DNA of 64,000 bases from Gordionus sp. m RMFG-2023 (lineage: Eukaryota; Nematomorpha; Gordioida; Chordodea; Parachordodidae), in contig NC_088775.1 in NCBI RefSeq assembly GCF_954871325.1, positions 82,499,561-82,563,560 of the forward strand, in the 5' to 3' direction. The first letter of the stretch is position 1, and every line of letters begins with the position of its first letter. Of this stretch, positions 22,001 through 33,934 are shown one piece after another. A program made the translations under genes and the position numbers. A model generated the notes under the pieces. It did no database searches and was not told the DNA's origin. It saw only the letters and a program-made list of their open reading frames with translations.

Positions 22001-24314
22001 AAAAACATCATAAGGTAAACTAAAATGGGCCCGGAGGCTAAAATGGGAAAGGCGAAACTAAATTTTTGCAAAACGGTCTTGCAAGAAAAAATGCTAACGA
22101 AATATAAAAGCAGCGAAGAGCAAGTTTGTATGACTAAGGCCAATAAATAGTCTTTGTATCGTATTAGATGCACATTTTTTCCTGTATCTGGAATATTTGA
22201 GTCATCCCAATTTATGGGTGATAAGGTTTCTCGAATATTCCTATTCAATACTAAATTTTCATCTCGTTTTACTATATTTTTCAATGTTGTCGATATTGAT
22301 GATAATGTTGAAATCGAAGCGGGATGCTCAGTGATGCCCTTTAAGGTAGTTGAAATGGTTTTTGTTGCAACCGTGATAATGTTTGTAGTCTAAAATTATC
22401 AATTAAATATAAAAACAAATTTAAATGATATTTTATAATAAACCATGTCGGAGGTAATACCATTGAGCTGCTCATCTATTATATTGTCTGCAGGGAAATC
22501 CTTTATTTCAGGTGTTAGCAACTCTGCCTCATACCAAAAAATGCTCTTAAAGTCAAACATATCTTTCAAACTATAATAATTAGTGGAAAACATGATCATT
22601 ATAGCGAAATACAATAAAATGTTCCAACAACTTAATATTAGGTGTATAGCTGGTCGGGTCCTCCTTAACGTATCCTTATAACGGCTTAATTTAGACAAAA
22701 ATGGGATTGATATAGTTTTTTCAATGTAATTATCCCACCACAAAAAGGATATAAGACACAAGGCTAATGTTATCATCCATTGATCGTTTTTGCCGTAGAG
22801 TTTATAATGCGGATTTGAAGATTTGATGATCCAATATACGATCGCACTGATTTGTCCACACAAGGCAACGATATCCAATAATATCTTTATAACGTAATAT
22901 TTGCAACCAGTCGGCCTTGAGAGCGGTTGCAGTAATGCGGGTATCAAGCATATGGAAGGGCCAAGCATACAACAAACTACCGCATCTATGTTGGGAAGAA
23001 CAGAAAATACAAATATTCCGATAGCGATTGTGTGGGAAGTTTCTGCCAAAAATGTCTGTATTAATTATGGATAATTTAAAATAGCGTTTCAAGAGTATAT
23101 GTTAAACGCAATGTGTTTTTTCCGGTAATGTGTTATTTTTTAAACTTTTAATAATTTTTCGAGTGCGTTTTTTTTTAAATGTAAAAATTGGATTTTACCG
23201 AAATATATTCCAACATGTTTGGAATCTTACGAATTGTAGACAATCTTGCCGTTAGCCTTTGAGTCAATTATAATAAAAAAATCTACTAATAATATTAATT
23301 ATATTGAGTTCAAAAGATCATAGTATAATTGCCTGAAATTAATAGGATATGTGTTTCAAATATGATGGAATACATTTTCGGTAAAATCAGATTTTTAAAT
23401 TTTAAAATACCCGCTCAAATAATGATTAAAAATTGAAAAAATAACATATTGTCGGAAAAAAACACATTGAGGCTAACATATGTGTACTCCATTTAAATTT
23501 ATTTATTTTCTAATGTATTTTATATGTATTTACATAATTTACCATGATAAATAATATAGGTGTTGGTTTAACTCTTTTCCTTAACAATATTTTTTTGAAG
23601 CTTTTGATTAATGTAAATATCTGAGGTAAACAGACGCTAAAGAACACAACCCATAACCATCTAGGGCCCGGTTCAGCAAACCACTCTAGCGGTAAACGAG
23701 TGATATTTGTATTGTAACACAGCTGCTCTTCGTAGAAGCGAGGTAGTACCATTCTATGGATTGATTTATTGCTAGGTGAGGCTTCCCTCATACTAGTCCA
23801 ATTATTCGAGACTTTCAATATTCCATTTGATCCTGTAGATCCTATTTTGTTGTACATCTAATTTTTTTTTTCAAATGTTAAATTAGTTTTAATTAAATCC
23901 AGTTCCATCAAAAATTATATAAGATTTGATTTAAATTATTTAATTATAAAAAAGGAACTTAACTTTTATATTTGAGGTCATAAATATGAAGGTCGCGAAA
24001 CTAATGAGAGAAGCTCCGAACACCAAAACGAAGCTCACAGCGTAAGCTACCAATAAAAGAAGTTGTTGAATGCATTTCATCATAGCGTGCGATTCTTGGA
24101 ATCGCATTTCGGCGTTCGTCATTTTAAATATATCCCATGCCTGTCGCTCGTCTTTCCAACTTTAAAAATAGAATAATTTGTTATATTTTATATCACATCC
24201 ATAATGTCAAATTAACCCCTTTTCATCCATTGGTTTATCAGTAGAGTATATATCCCCGAACGATGAGGCTTGGGTGTGTATTGATTCTCTATCGACATCT
24301 AGCTTGTTGATCAT
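10003..24314 (-). CDS. Chitin synthase, complete, 18 exons, 1771 residues
   Basis: A membrane GT2 enzyme that polymerises UDP-GlcNAc into chitin and extrudes it. Exons, 5' to 3': 24314-24217, 24159-23964, 23857-23543, 23055-22444, 22389-21646, 21581-21412, 21229-21028, 20961-20743, 18796-18645, 17401-17120, 16788-16572, 16072-15905, 14606-14325, 12883-12781, 12724-12428, 12368-12172, 11110-10846, 10799-10003. All phases agree and no stop interrupts. The N-terminal half is multi-membrane (about residues 50-600). The catalytic core has CATMWHE (692-698), PYGGRLVWKLPG, LDGDVDF (D891, D893), CGRIHPAGTGPLVWYQKFEY, QGEDRW (D996) and QRRRW (1032-1036). More membrane segments and SWGTRE (1214-1219) follow. 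Animal enzymes are often near 1550-1600 residues; the excess is an Asn/Ser-rich cytosolic tail of about 265 residues (exon 18) and a hydrophilic insert (exons 14-15). The start is the first ATG of exon 1, preceded by stops. Introns carry MITEs and RT remnants. Confidence 0.95.
13362..14104. mobile_element. hAT element, 743 bp, 8-bp target duplication, in chitin synthase intron 13
   Basis: Identical GTTATAAT copies at 13354-13361 and 14105-14112 flank it. The right end, read inward, starts CAGGGTTGGCAAGTCAAT, a classic hAT terminus; the left end starts CAGGTTTGTGCATATGAC. Subterminal TTTGACCGGTCAAA palindromes recur. On the minus strand a short reading has a CDHNVC pair like part of a BED zinc finger, followed by several breaks, so it is an internally deleted dead copy. 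Confidence 0.85.
14800..14960. repeat. Fragment of inverted-repeat family E
   Basis: The block ACCGGAAATGTATTCCAGCA at about 14858 matches one at about 27850 and, more loosely, the ends of the complete element at 23098-23480. Its limits are unclear. Confidence 0.45.
15597..15765. mobile_element. Foldback family A copy with exact 8-bp target duplication
   Basis: GATCCCAA occurs at 15589-15596 and again at 15766-15773. Between them is a 169-bp foldback: GTCGATTTGAGCCGATTTTA on the left, and on the right inverted versions ending AACAACACTA. This copy best defines the family as hAT-like. It lies in chitin synthase intron 12. Confidence 0.85.
16883..17078. mobile_element. Foldback family A copy, diverged
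   Basis: Ends GTGTTGTTAAAAATTAGG and the inverted ATAACAACAC. The interior keeps the TTTTAGCC and GGCGAAATCTTTAG landmarks. It lies in chitin synthase intron 10. Confidence 0.6.
17793..17965. mobile_element. Foldback family A copy, diverged
   Basis: Shared core GGTTTGGACCTCTACCAAAT and CTCGAGGCTTAAATAATAT, with inverted ends GTGTGGCC and CACAACAC-like. It lies in chitin synthase intron 9. Confidence 0.6.
19418..19445. repeat. Poly-C tract
   Basis: Twenty-eight bases, nearly all C with only T interruptions, in otherwise very AT-rich intron DNA. Confidence 0.9.
19815..20097 (+). mobile_element. C-terminal fragment of an RT element
   Basis: The plus strand reads FEGRHGLNIFCGRHQRNTAI, then NLGLRANYIPNYSEPTNL and DKLKLDGMTTIPWAF. 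This fits the tail of RT elements with a G-x-HGL-x-C ... GR-x2-RH-x2-N knuckle, an EP block, DG-x-T-x2-PW and a final D-x2 block. It is the family whose RT has QQGDPLGPL and YLDDG motifs, and a minus-strand piece of such an RT lies at 24900-26260. Only the tail is present here. It is in chitin synthase intron 8. Confidence 0.7.
20423..20717. mobile_element. GC-rich hAT-type MITE (family B), 25 bp from a splice donor
   Basis: Ends CAGAGACCTTCAGG and, inverted, CAGAGATCTGCAGAGG. It is flanked by ATATATAT on both sides (20415-20422 and 20718-20725), although TA-rich flanks weaken that as a target duplication. The inside has runs of CCCGGGCC-like sequence separated by A/T tracts, unusual for this DNA. 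Its end is only 25 bases from the donor of chitin synthase exon 8 (exon edge 20743). Confidence 0.75.
23098..23480. mobile_element. Inverted-repeat MITE (family E), about 115-bp arms
   Basis: The left arm runs from an ATGTTAAACGCAATGTG-like end through TTTTTTCCGGTAATGTG and TTTTACCGAAATATATTCCA; the right arm is its complement ending TAACATATG. The arms are about 80% alike by eye. It is non-coding and lies in chitin synthase intron 3. Fragments recur near 14858 and 27850. Confidence 0.75.
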
Positions 24315-24899
24315 CTTGACGGATATATATATACTCCTTTTATTACAAAATATAGCAATATAATTAATCTATGTTTGCTTATAAGTAATGGAGGATGCTT
24401 TAATTCCTTATTTTCATTTTTAAAATCAAATAGATTAAAATATACTAAAATTGAGTTACTAAACGACTATTGATTTGAATAGGCATATAGATCTCAAATA
24501 AATATTTTTAAAAAATAAATGGAAACACATGCGCAATTAATTATAACAGCTTAAAAGCCGACTACCTAAAATGAGTGCTCTGTATATCTGATTATCTAAA
24601 ATATATGTTGTTGTATAATTAAATAATATAAAATATTAGTTTTTAACTTGGCCCTTAAATTTTCAAAATGGAATCAAAATTTTTTAAATTTTTTTTTACC
24701 TATAATCTTAAAAAATGATAGCATAGGGGGCGGGGCTTAGGGTGCTATTGATATAAATGACTATTGGGATATTAAATGAAAATCTTAAATCTCATGGTAC
24801 TTTTTAATTTTTTACCTTTCGGCTCTAATAATCGGATCGATGTTTGTGTTAGAGGAAAATTGGGAGATACAAGTGAAGTCCTAAATAAGGGGTTTTCCT

Positions 24900-26260
24900 A
24901 TAAACCAAGGAATTTTTATGAGCCCATCGGTCTTTTTCTATCAGACAGGGATTAAGAAACAAATTCCAGGAGGTTTGGGTAGTTGGCAAACCCTAATGTT
25001 CGAGATCATAAAGTTAATAGCTCTATGACGATTGAACCGTCATTTCGAATATAAACAGGTTTCGTTTTCCCCATGTATTTAAGAATTGGAGTGTTTCCAA
25101 AGTGGTGTTAGACCCCAAAGTTAGCAAGAAGAGGCTAGATAAAAGGCATAAATTTTCTTCCCTAAGTCACAGTCAGTTTCAAATAGACTATCTCTACCAC
25201 TCACAAACTTACTTATTCCTTCCATTGAAGACTAGAAAAAAGGTAAGTTGACAAAGAAACTTAAATAAAAGGGAGAAACCACAAACCAGTTTAATTGTGG
25301 AAGTTGGACAATCGCTCATATAAACTCAGAAAAATGAACGTTTAAGATAATCTCAAGGAAGTTTTTAATTTGCAGGTCTAGGGCGGAAAGGTAGGAAATT
25401 AAAATTGAGGCCCTAAGATGATATAAAATTATAGGAAGCCATAGCCATTTCTTTATTAATATAGATTGATGGGCAGGAATATTACGCAATATTGCTTCTA
25501 ATTTGATTAAGAAGACTTTTTTCTCTTGTTTTTATGGGTATAGCACTATTATAAGGGATTCTGGAAGATTTGCTCTCGATCAATAACCTTAAACCAATTA
25601 AAAATATCTGATGGGGCATCTATTTAAAAAACTAATTTCTGTTTTATCCATATTTAAAACAAGAGATATAGCTTTGTATTATTAATATAAGAAACTAATG
25701 GTCTTCAACACATTGACCTTAGGACCAGATAGTTCCGTCGTCCAGGCCAAATATTAAAGTCAAAATTGGATTTCAACTTCTTATTAAAAACGATGTCATG
25801 AATACCTAGGCAAAGAGAGGTCCCAAAGGATCCCCTTGTTGAATATCCTCCTCAAAAAATAAGTCATTTATTATATTAACATCTTTTGCTATATCGTCGA
25901 AAAATTGATAGATACAATTTTATTATTAAATTTTTTTTTATAAAAATGGCAGGTCAATTGCCACAGATCCAATTAATTTTGTAATCCCGAATAAATTAGG
26001 ATTGGCTGACATTCCAAATCTACCACGAAACCTGTTCACTTATCCCTGTCTTGGAAAAGATCTGGCCTTAATCTCTATTAGTTTAGAGTAAAACATCTTA
26101 TTAGATATTTCACCTGTGTCTCCCAGCTCTCCGCTAACCCAAACATTGACCCGATTATAACAACCGAAAGGTAAAAAATTAGAAGGAGTACCACGACATA
26201 AGTTGTTTTAAGATTTTAGGATAAATACCTTTCTCAGATCAATGGGAATCGTGGATCCTT
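24900..26260 (-). mobile_element. Reverse transcriptase remnant with QQGDPLGPL and LDDG motifs
   Basis: On the minus strand, near 25830, the reading FFEEDIQQGDPLGPLFA is an RT motif-4 block. A FGLDDGT block follows near 25740, where W-YLDDG is the usual catalytic motif. Between and around them, FFDDIAKDVN fits the family. These motifs mark a non-LTR-like RT family common in invertebrates. Frame changes and stops are many. The outer limits are guesses; the core is about 25690-26120. Confidence 0.6.
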
Positions 26261-26530
26261 TTAAAATTTTATGATTAACCCAAATTGCAATATTCCGAAG
26301 CAACAATGACGGCCACTATCTTAGTTCAATCTATGAGGGCCTTTTTTTTCTTATATGTTTATTTCTTTTTATGGTCTTATAGGATTTTAATTTTAATTTT
26401 TTTTAAAAAAATTGATGCCTTTATTTATGGAAAAGAGAATATTATTACATATAAAATACCTCTGCTTTGAGAATTTAGATCTTTTTCCCTTTTTGATAGA
26501 CGAATTTTATTTGCTTGTAATGAAATTTAA

Positions 26531-26570
26531 CACATTAAATTTTAAATTTTAAATTTTAAATTTTAAATTT
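26531..26570. repeat. (AAATTTT)n tandem array
   Basis: About five uninterrupted copies of a 7-base AT unit. Confidence 0.85.
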
Positions 26571-27942
26571 GTTTACACTTTTTAAAAATATCGCCTTAAA
26601 GCTCAATGATGATAACACTGTTGTTTTTCTTTTCTAATTTAATATAAACAATGGCTATAACGATTATATACCTTAAATAAAGTTAATGTCACAAAGATCA
26701 AGAGAAATAAATAACATATAATATATGGTCTTTGGCGATATGAACAGGTGCGTCATTAAACCTTTCAATTTGCCGGGGCAAAGGGTGCTCAAAATTTTAG
26801 CAGGGCTGGAGCCCCCAATATCACTCCCTAATGACTTCATTGTAATCTATAGATAATCGCAATAATATAATATGTATATTTAATTTTATAATTTTTTAAT
26901 GGTATTATTTGCCACACATTGATTTGCTGAGTTAAGGAACATCATTGGTATTTTCATATTTACACTTTTTTCCCCTCATTAAATATAACATTGATCCAAA
27001 TATATTTTACTTTTTTAACGGTATTACATAGGGAAAGACTAGGACACGTCCAACTCCATTTGGAAAAATAATTAATTAAATCTAATGTCTGATATTGAAT
27101 CCTCTGAGAGATAATTATATTATATTCATAATTATTTCCAACCTGTTAAACTAGCCATAATTTTGTACTAATAAAATAGGATTCGGTTACAGTTTTAGAA
27201 AAATTATCAGTTTTTTTCTGGTTTTAAAATTTTTTCGAATGTTATATCAAATATTTTTTTAAAAAATAAAAATTTAGAAATGACACACAACTTGATTATA
27301 ATATTTGATAAGAGTATGAATATGCAAAGATTTATAAATTTACCAAGGTTATTGTGATTAAAACCTTCTAGAGGTTGAGACCTTATCAAATTAAATGGTT
27401 AATTTTATATTTCATTTTCTAATATAAAATATAAATGCTAAAAAAAATTAAGAAAAAATGTAATATCAAATTAAAGATTTAAATCCCAATTATTTCTCCA
27501 ATGTAAAATTGATTATTATAATAAAATAAATTTTTCACATTATCCTATAGGTCCTAACATACCCTTGAGCTACTTTGTCTATAGACCTGATCTTAAACTT
27601 GAAAATGGAATTTCTTTCTTTCTTTTGTTTGAGATATTAATCAACATTTTTCTTTAATTTTTACAATTTATATAAGGGTTTGATATCTTTATTTTGCAAA
27701 ATCCGGCTCAATCTCCTAAACATGATATTGAAATTCGAAGTTATAAATGGCACAGTTTATATGACGTATTTGGATATATTGAATATATGGAGATTCGAAA
27801 TATCTCAATTTGGAATCATTAGAGCAATTTATTTGAAGAACATTTTATTTAACCGGAAATGTATTCCAGCATGTATAGAGTACCCCAAACGCGAATTTCA
27901 GACAATTTTTGCTATCAATCGAAATTCTCTTTGATTTATTAT

Positions 27943-28178
27943 CAATTTTTATACATACTACTAGATTAGCAATGCATTAATTAAAAATGCGCTGTAGTGC
28001 CATTTTGTGGTTTGTATTTCTACCAATTGTTTTTATTTATCATTAAATGAATGCTCATTAATGTCCTTTAACAGACATGCAAACCACAAAATGGCGTTGC
28101 ATCTGACTCATATGTATGGACACTTTTAGAAGCTTTTAATGAATGAATCTTCAATCTAGTTGTAGAAATTTTTAATGT
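27943..28178. mobile_element. Degraded relative of the 5230-5560 hAT MITE
   Basis: It has inverted blocks CTAGATTAGCAATGCATT and, on the other side, the complement of CTAGATTGAAGATTCATTCA, plus inverted GCCATTTTGTGGTTTG cores. These line up with the ends and interior of the intact element at 5230. The outermost ends are diverged and no target duplication is clear. Confidence 0.6.
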
Positions 28179-28559
28179 AAATTTTAAAGAGTACAAAAAA
28201 AGTTCAAGGCGAAAATTGTGTAACGGGTATTGGCTATATTATATTTTTATAAAAATAATCTTGTGTCGCTTCTTTTATTTTTTATAAAAATACCATTTTT
28301 CTCAAATTTTTAACTATAGTCCTTATTTTAAAAGTTATTAACTCTTCTAATCTATCTTTCAAATTCTTCCTTATAGTGATATATTGTATACATTATTTTG
28401 GAGAGAAGGGATTGGGGTGTTCAAGATGGAAATGTTTATTTTCTAATTTAAAAAGGCTTTTTTCGTGATTTTCGAAGAAGTTCTGAAGATTTTGGAATTA
28501 ATTTTATGTCTTCAGCCACGGCCTTACCCTGCAACACAGAGAGCGCGAATTCGCGGCGA

Positions 28560-28790
28560 AAGCCTTCCTCCTTTCTCAACTGAGCTTAGGACTGATTTTG
28601 AAGTACGGAACAACAAACTAAAGGCAGGCCAAAACTGTTTTGGATCGCAAATCTGCAGGGATATATTGGGTACGAAAATTGTTCTTAATATATCCCGCAG
28701 CAGATCATATGGAAGGATAGGACGAGTTTTAAAGATCCCAATTAGTTATGGGATTATCATCATGAAAAAGATATTTTTTTATTTGTGTAG
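28560..28790 (+). mobile_element. Possible LINE C-terminal remnant
   Basis: One frame reads TKGRPKLFWIANLQGYIGY and, after a frame change and a stop, WKDRTSFKDP and LWDYHHEKD. This resembles the GRP-x3-WIDN ... DR-x2-F end of many LINE ORF2 proteins. An overlapping 121-codon open frame in another frame (28465-28830) has no resemblance to anything I know. Confidence 0.4.
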
Positions 28791-29370
28791 AATTATGAAA
28801 ATAAATTTTTTTGGCAAAATCAGAAATTAAAATTTTTAAATCGATTTCAAATAAATGACTGTCTTTTTCCAATTAATTTAGAAGTTTTTTTCTAAAAATT
28901 TTTTTTAACACTTATGATATTACACATGTTGCCTAATTTGCGCCAATAGCCTTTAACATGTTACAAAAAAAAAATTGTGATTTAATAATATATACTGGGA
29001 GGAAAAAATTAATAAATAGGGTGATCGAGTATTAAGGATGTTGGGATAGATTGTTTTAAACTGCAAAAATAATTGTCAAATTTTACCCTGCATTAAGAGA
29101 TAGTGTGAATTAGTGGCTAAGTATACATGAATACACAAAAATACATACTTTTAGCAGCGAATTCGTGCTAAATATGAATGCAGGATAACTCGTTCACTAC
29201 AAAAATACACCATATTTTTTATAATTAGCCGCTAATTTGCGATAACTATAAATAAAAGTTAGGCAGTTTTTTTATTTAAAAAAGTTATCCATCCTCCTCT
29301 TCCCACACCCACCCCTTTTTAAATCTATTCGCGCCACTATCCTTGATGACAGATACTTTTTTAGGCCATA

Positions 29371-31375
29371 GGGGAGACCGGGGTAAAGCGATTGACGGGG
29401 TAACAATGTTAACGCTAATAACTTTTTAACCATTGAGTATAAAGACCTTTAATTTGGTGTGAAGATGTATTTTTATATCTAATTTCTTACTTATGTTCAT
29501 CTTTTTAAAAACTTACCTGGTTTTATATATTTTGTCAAAAAACTGTTTTTTACCCAAAAAATATAAAAATCATTCTCTAGTATATTTTGCTTTTAGTAAA
29601 ATTTACATATCCTCAGAATTCAAAATTTGGCACACATGTTCCTTAATGTATTAGCTATAAAATAAAATTTATCTGACATCTTTAGCTATATTAGAAGTCA
29701 CGCAATAACGATATTTATAATATATGTCACCTAGGGGTAAAGCTGTTATGGGTAAAACTGTTAAAATATAAAATTATTCACATTAATTTTTCATTAATTC
29801 ATTTATTATAATTTTTATTGTATCAATCAAATAATGAGAAATTATAAAAGAAAAACCATATACAGAGATGTAAATATAATAAATGAAGCCATAAAATATA
29901 AAATAACAAATAATACTTCATTAAATTTGTCTGCTAAAAAATTTAACATACCTTATACAACGTTGAGAAGGAGTTGTAAAATTGGTATTAAAAGTTCAGA
30001 TCATCATAAACAAATATTTACAAATGAAGAAGAATCTAGATTGTGTGACTACATATTAGAAGCAAGTAGGTCATTTATGGGATTAACGCCTAAACAAGTA
30101 ATTAAATTATATTGTTTGTATTATATTGTATTTCATAATTTTAATAACTCAATTTAAATATCAATATTAATTTGGTAACTTTAATAAAAATGCTCAATTG
30201 AAATTATATTGTATTTCATAATTTTAATAATGCTCAATCTAAATATCAATATTAATTTGGTAACTTTAATAAAAATGCTCAATTGAAATTATATTGTATT
30301 TCATAATTTTAATAATGCTCAATCTAAATATTATTAATTTGCTTTAATAAAAATGCTCAATTGAAATTATATTGTATTTCATAATTTTAATAATGCTCAA
30401 TCTAAAAATCATGTGGGGCAACAATTTCAGATTTATGATATTCCAGGAGTGTTAAAAAATGAAATACCAAGGGCAGTGACATCAAATAATATATTAAATG
30501 GATTCTTAGCATGTGGCATATTTCCTTTAAACCCAAATATATTTACAGAACAAGATTATATCTGCTGTAATAATTCAAATGCTAACTCAAATATTGAATT
30601 TGAAAATAATGATGAAAATATTACAGTGACTCAAAATCTTACAGTGACTCAAAATAATGATAGTGATTTATCTATATTATTGAACGAAAATCTTCCAGAT
30701 GATATTGATGAACCTTATCATGATATGTTACCATCATGCTCAAAAAATTATAATAAAGTATTCAATCCTTCATCTATAATACCTATTCCAAAATTATTCA
30801 ATATTTCATCGGATAAAATATCTAAAAAAAAGAATTCAGAAATATTAACATCTACACCTTATAAAAAAAAATTATTAATTCAGAGAAAAAAAAGATATCA
30901 AAAAATAATTGTTTATGTGTTATTTGTAATAAAAACTATAAAAATAGTCGCGAGGGCGATGAATGGCTAAAATGTACAATGTGCCTTGAATGGGCACAGT
31001 CTAAATGTGCTAATTATGATAATTATTTTACATGTCCTTATTGTATCGATTAGTTTTTAAATAAAAATCATAAATAAATCTTAAATTTGTAATATTTGTT
31101 AAATAAAACAATAAATATGTGTCAAATATATTTTAACCACTTTAACCTAGTGCTTATCCATTTTACCCTGTACCCAGGGTAAAATGGCGAAAATGAGTAG
31201 TTTTACATAACTAATCATAGCTCCTAGAATATTATAGGTAGAGGGCTACACTTTTTTTTATCTTGTAGAAGAGAGATGGGGCTACACATTGATCTATAAT
31301 TTGTTGTGTTTGACTCTTGTTTAAAATTTTTATGGTAAATATTCAAAATGCCTATCGTTTTACCCCGGTCTCCCC
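29371..31375 (+). mobile_element. Pogo/Tigger-like DNA transposon, 2005 bp, TA target site
   Basis: The inverted ends start GGGGAGACCGGGGTAAA and are flanked by TA on both sides (29369-29370 and 31376-31377). The plus strand encodes the two ends of a pogo-type transposase: an N-terminal helix-turn-helix (29834-30157; NLSAKKFNIPYTTLRRSCK) and a C-terminal part (30413-31053; IYDIPGVLKNEIPRAVTSNN, GFLACGIFPLNPNIF). The latter finishes in a PHD-like C-x2-C zinc finger (CLCVICNKNY, WLKCTMCLEWAQSKC, CPYCID). The DDE catalytic core is missing and an 86-bp tandem array stands in its place. The zinc finger is one base out of frame with the block before it, and its usual His is Gln. It cannot move itself. 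Confidence 0.85.
30119..30410. repeat. 86-bp tandem array inside the pogo-like element
   Basis: Three to four units, one shortened to 78 bases. Each contains ATTTTAATAATGCTCAAT, which is the transposase sequence that resumes after the gap, so the array grew from the deletion edges. Confidence 0.85.
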
Positions 31376-31377
31376 TA

Positions 31378-33930
31378 TATCTGTATATGTATACAGCTTG
31401 ATACATTTTAAAGTATCTTTTAATAACTCTAGTAGTTATTTATGAAGACACTATCGTCATTTGAAAAAATTTAGAAAGGAGGAGGTAGGGGTAATTTTTA
31501 TTAAAATTTCCCATTGTTGATCATTTTGATTTGGTAATGGGGGGATGAGGTTTTAGAGGGGGCAATGTCATTGCTAAGGGAGTGTAAAAATCCCGGTGTT
31601 AATGGCCTATGAAATTTAAATAAATTAACAATTTTTTTTTAAACGAGCTATAAAACTATAATAATGATATAAACATTTTTTTTTAATTTTTATTTATTTC
31701 ATACGCTAAACGTTATTTTTTATTATTAGGATATAAGAGGAATCATGACACAAGATCACATCTCTAATTTGAGGAGGGGAGGGGATAAGATGCAATTGCA
31801 TCATCAAAATTTTAGTGAGTTAACTCAAGAGATACTCTTTTAGCCAATAAATATAGCCAGTATCCATTCATAATCGAATTTTTTAGAATTTGGGGGTGGG
31901 GAGAGGTACGTACAGAGATCTCTTTATTTATAAGACTCTTTTATAAACAAGGTGATTATCTATAGAAAATAATTTTAGATATTTAAATTTAGTTGGATAT
32001 TAATCAAAAATATTTTAAAACTATGACTAAATTTTAATAATCAAAAATTTTTGGAGACTAGGACTTAAGCGCTGCTTACAAGTATTCTACATTAATATGC
32101 GCTTGCGTTGCAATTCGACCCTAGCCAGAGAAAATTAACTCATCATTAGTAGAGAATAAAAATAATAATTTTTTAAACACTACAAAAATACTAATGAGGG
32201 ATTCTCAAAGATCGAAAATTAATTCACGTGGAAACATTTTGCCATTAGCAAGGAACCAGGTAAATTTATCATATTTATAAAGGAATCTGCATTATATCTG
32301 TTATTGGAAAAAAAATTTTAACTTAGGAAAAAAATAATAAAACTTTTGTAATCAGACATTGAAATCGAAATTAAACCATTGAACATTAAAACACAGAAAT
32401 GATTTGCCATGAATCAATATTATCGTAATCAAACATATTTTCCTATTTTCGATTCTCATTCATTGATAAATTCATATGTTAAATGTATTTGATTTCGATG
32501 CATTTCCTATACAACTTTTTTTAAGCACTGGAATTTATTTTCTTTGATTATTAACAAAATATATATATGCTATATATATATATTAACACATATTACAGTA
32601 TAAATTATTTACAAAATAACATTAATAATAAATATTTTTATTTGTTTTGAGAATGTATATATAAATTTAGCATATTAATACTGAATAGGAGTTCTACTCT
32701 CTAGAAAAAACTATTTTTTATTATAAATAATTTTAACATTCGGAAAATTATTAAAGCAGCTCATTTCTTTTGCCAATTGTCAAGGTTTTGTTTTGCATGT
32801 AGATTTAAAACTTTAAATTTTAACATAGGCTATAACAAAAAAAGACGATATTTCTTAAAAATTCAAATTAAATATGCAATAAATTGTCAAAAATTATTTT
32901 ATAAAATAATTTAGATTAAGTGATTAGTATTTATTAAAATATAACAATTATATAATTAATATTTTATTAATTAAAGAAGTGAAATTTATTAATTTGGAAA
33001 TTAAATATTTTATTATTTTTGGAAATTAAATATTTGTTTATATTTATGAATTTATATTAAGATTTAAACTTTGATAGTAAGATAAAAACTTATTGATTTT
33101 CTATACCAAGAAAGTAAAAAAAAAAGATCGTGATTATTAAAAACTTTTATTTAAACTTTTAACTTATTTATTTTATATTATTTATTTAAAAATATTTTAT
33201 TTATTAACTTTCTTCATTTATTTAGATTTTTAACTTTAGACCTTTTTAATATTCTATCTTTTGCTCTTTTAACAGGTTCTTAAAAAATTTTTAACACAAA
33301 GTCATTACAAAAAAAGACTACCGATATATTTTTTTAACAACTTTGATTTAGAAAAAAGAACAAGTGTAATATAATTTTTTCTTCAATTAATAAAAATAAG
33401 TAAAGTAATACCATAATAAAACATATTATATATAAAAATAAGAATATAACAATAAAATAATTAAAATACACGACAGTGATATGGCTATGATACATCAAAA
33501 AGTCAGTATCTTAGTTACAATTCGATACAAAAAACATATAACCATATTGCCGACTAACTGATAAGAGTTTAATAATGTATGATAATAAAATATTTTTTAA
33601 TATATACCTTGTATAATATAAATATTTAATAAAAATTAAACTCAAAGCTTAGAAAGATCATTTTATTGAAACCACCAAAATATCAGCAAATATCTTTGAA
33701 TTATTCCAGTTTATAAACAAATTATATAATATTTATATCTGAAACAAGAGTTAATCAAATATCATATTGAGTTTTTTTAAATTTTTCAATGTTAAAATTT
33801 TAAAAAGATAAAATATATGTTTTTAAAACTAGAAAATTATTATGATCAATACAGATTTAATAAGATTGAGTGCAATCAATGCAGTGTTTCCCTTTATCTA
33901 ATCTTATAATTTCTATTATTCCTGGCAGTA
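31378..33930. other. AT-rich spacer, nothing recognised
   Basis: No reading frame of note, no inverted repeat that I can define, only A/T tracts. Confidence 0.5.
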
Positions 33931-33934
33931 GGGA

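Larger units (their letters stand above)
24315..29368. other. Gene-poor spacer upstream of chitin synthase
   Basis: No host gene is recognised. It contains a minus-strand RT remnant (24900-26260), a short tandem array (26531-26570), a degraded MITE (27943-28178) and a possible LINE tail (28560-28790). The promoter of chitin synthase must lie in the part nearest 24314, unless there are upstream non-coding exons; I see no diagnostic core promoter motif. Confidence 0.5.

Noticed and set aside
28465-28830. 121-codon open frame as a gene
   Set aside because: No family resemblance, ends in AT-rich filler, and another frame of the same DNA resembles a LINE tail.
30119-30410. Regular 86-bp repeats as a possible CRISPR array
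   Set aside because: Units are contiguous with no unique spacers and lie inside a eukaryotic transposon.
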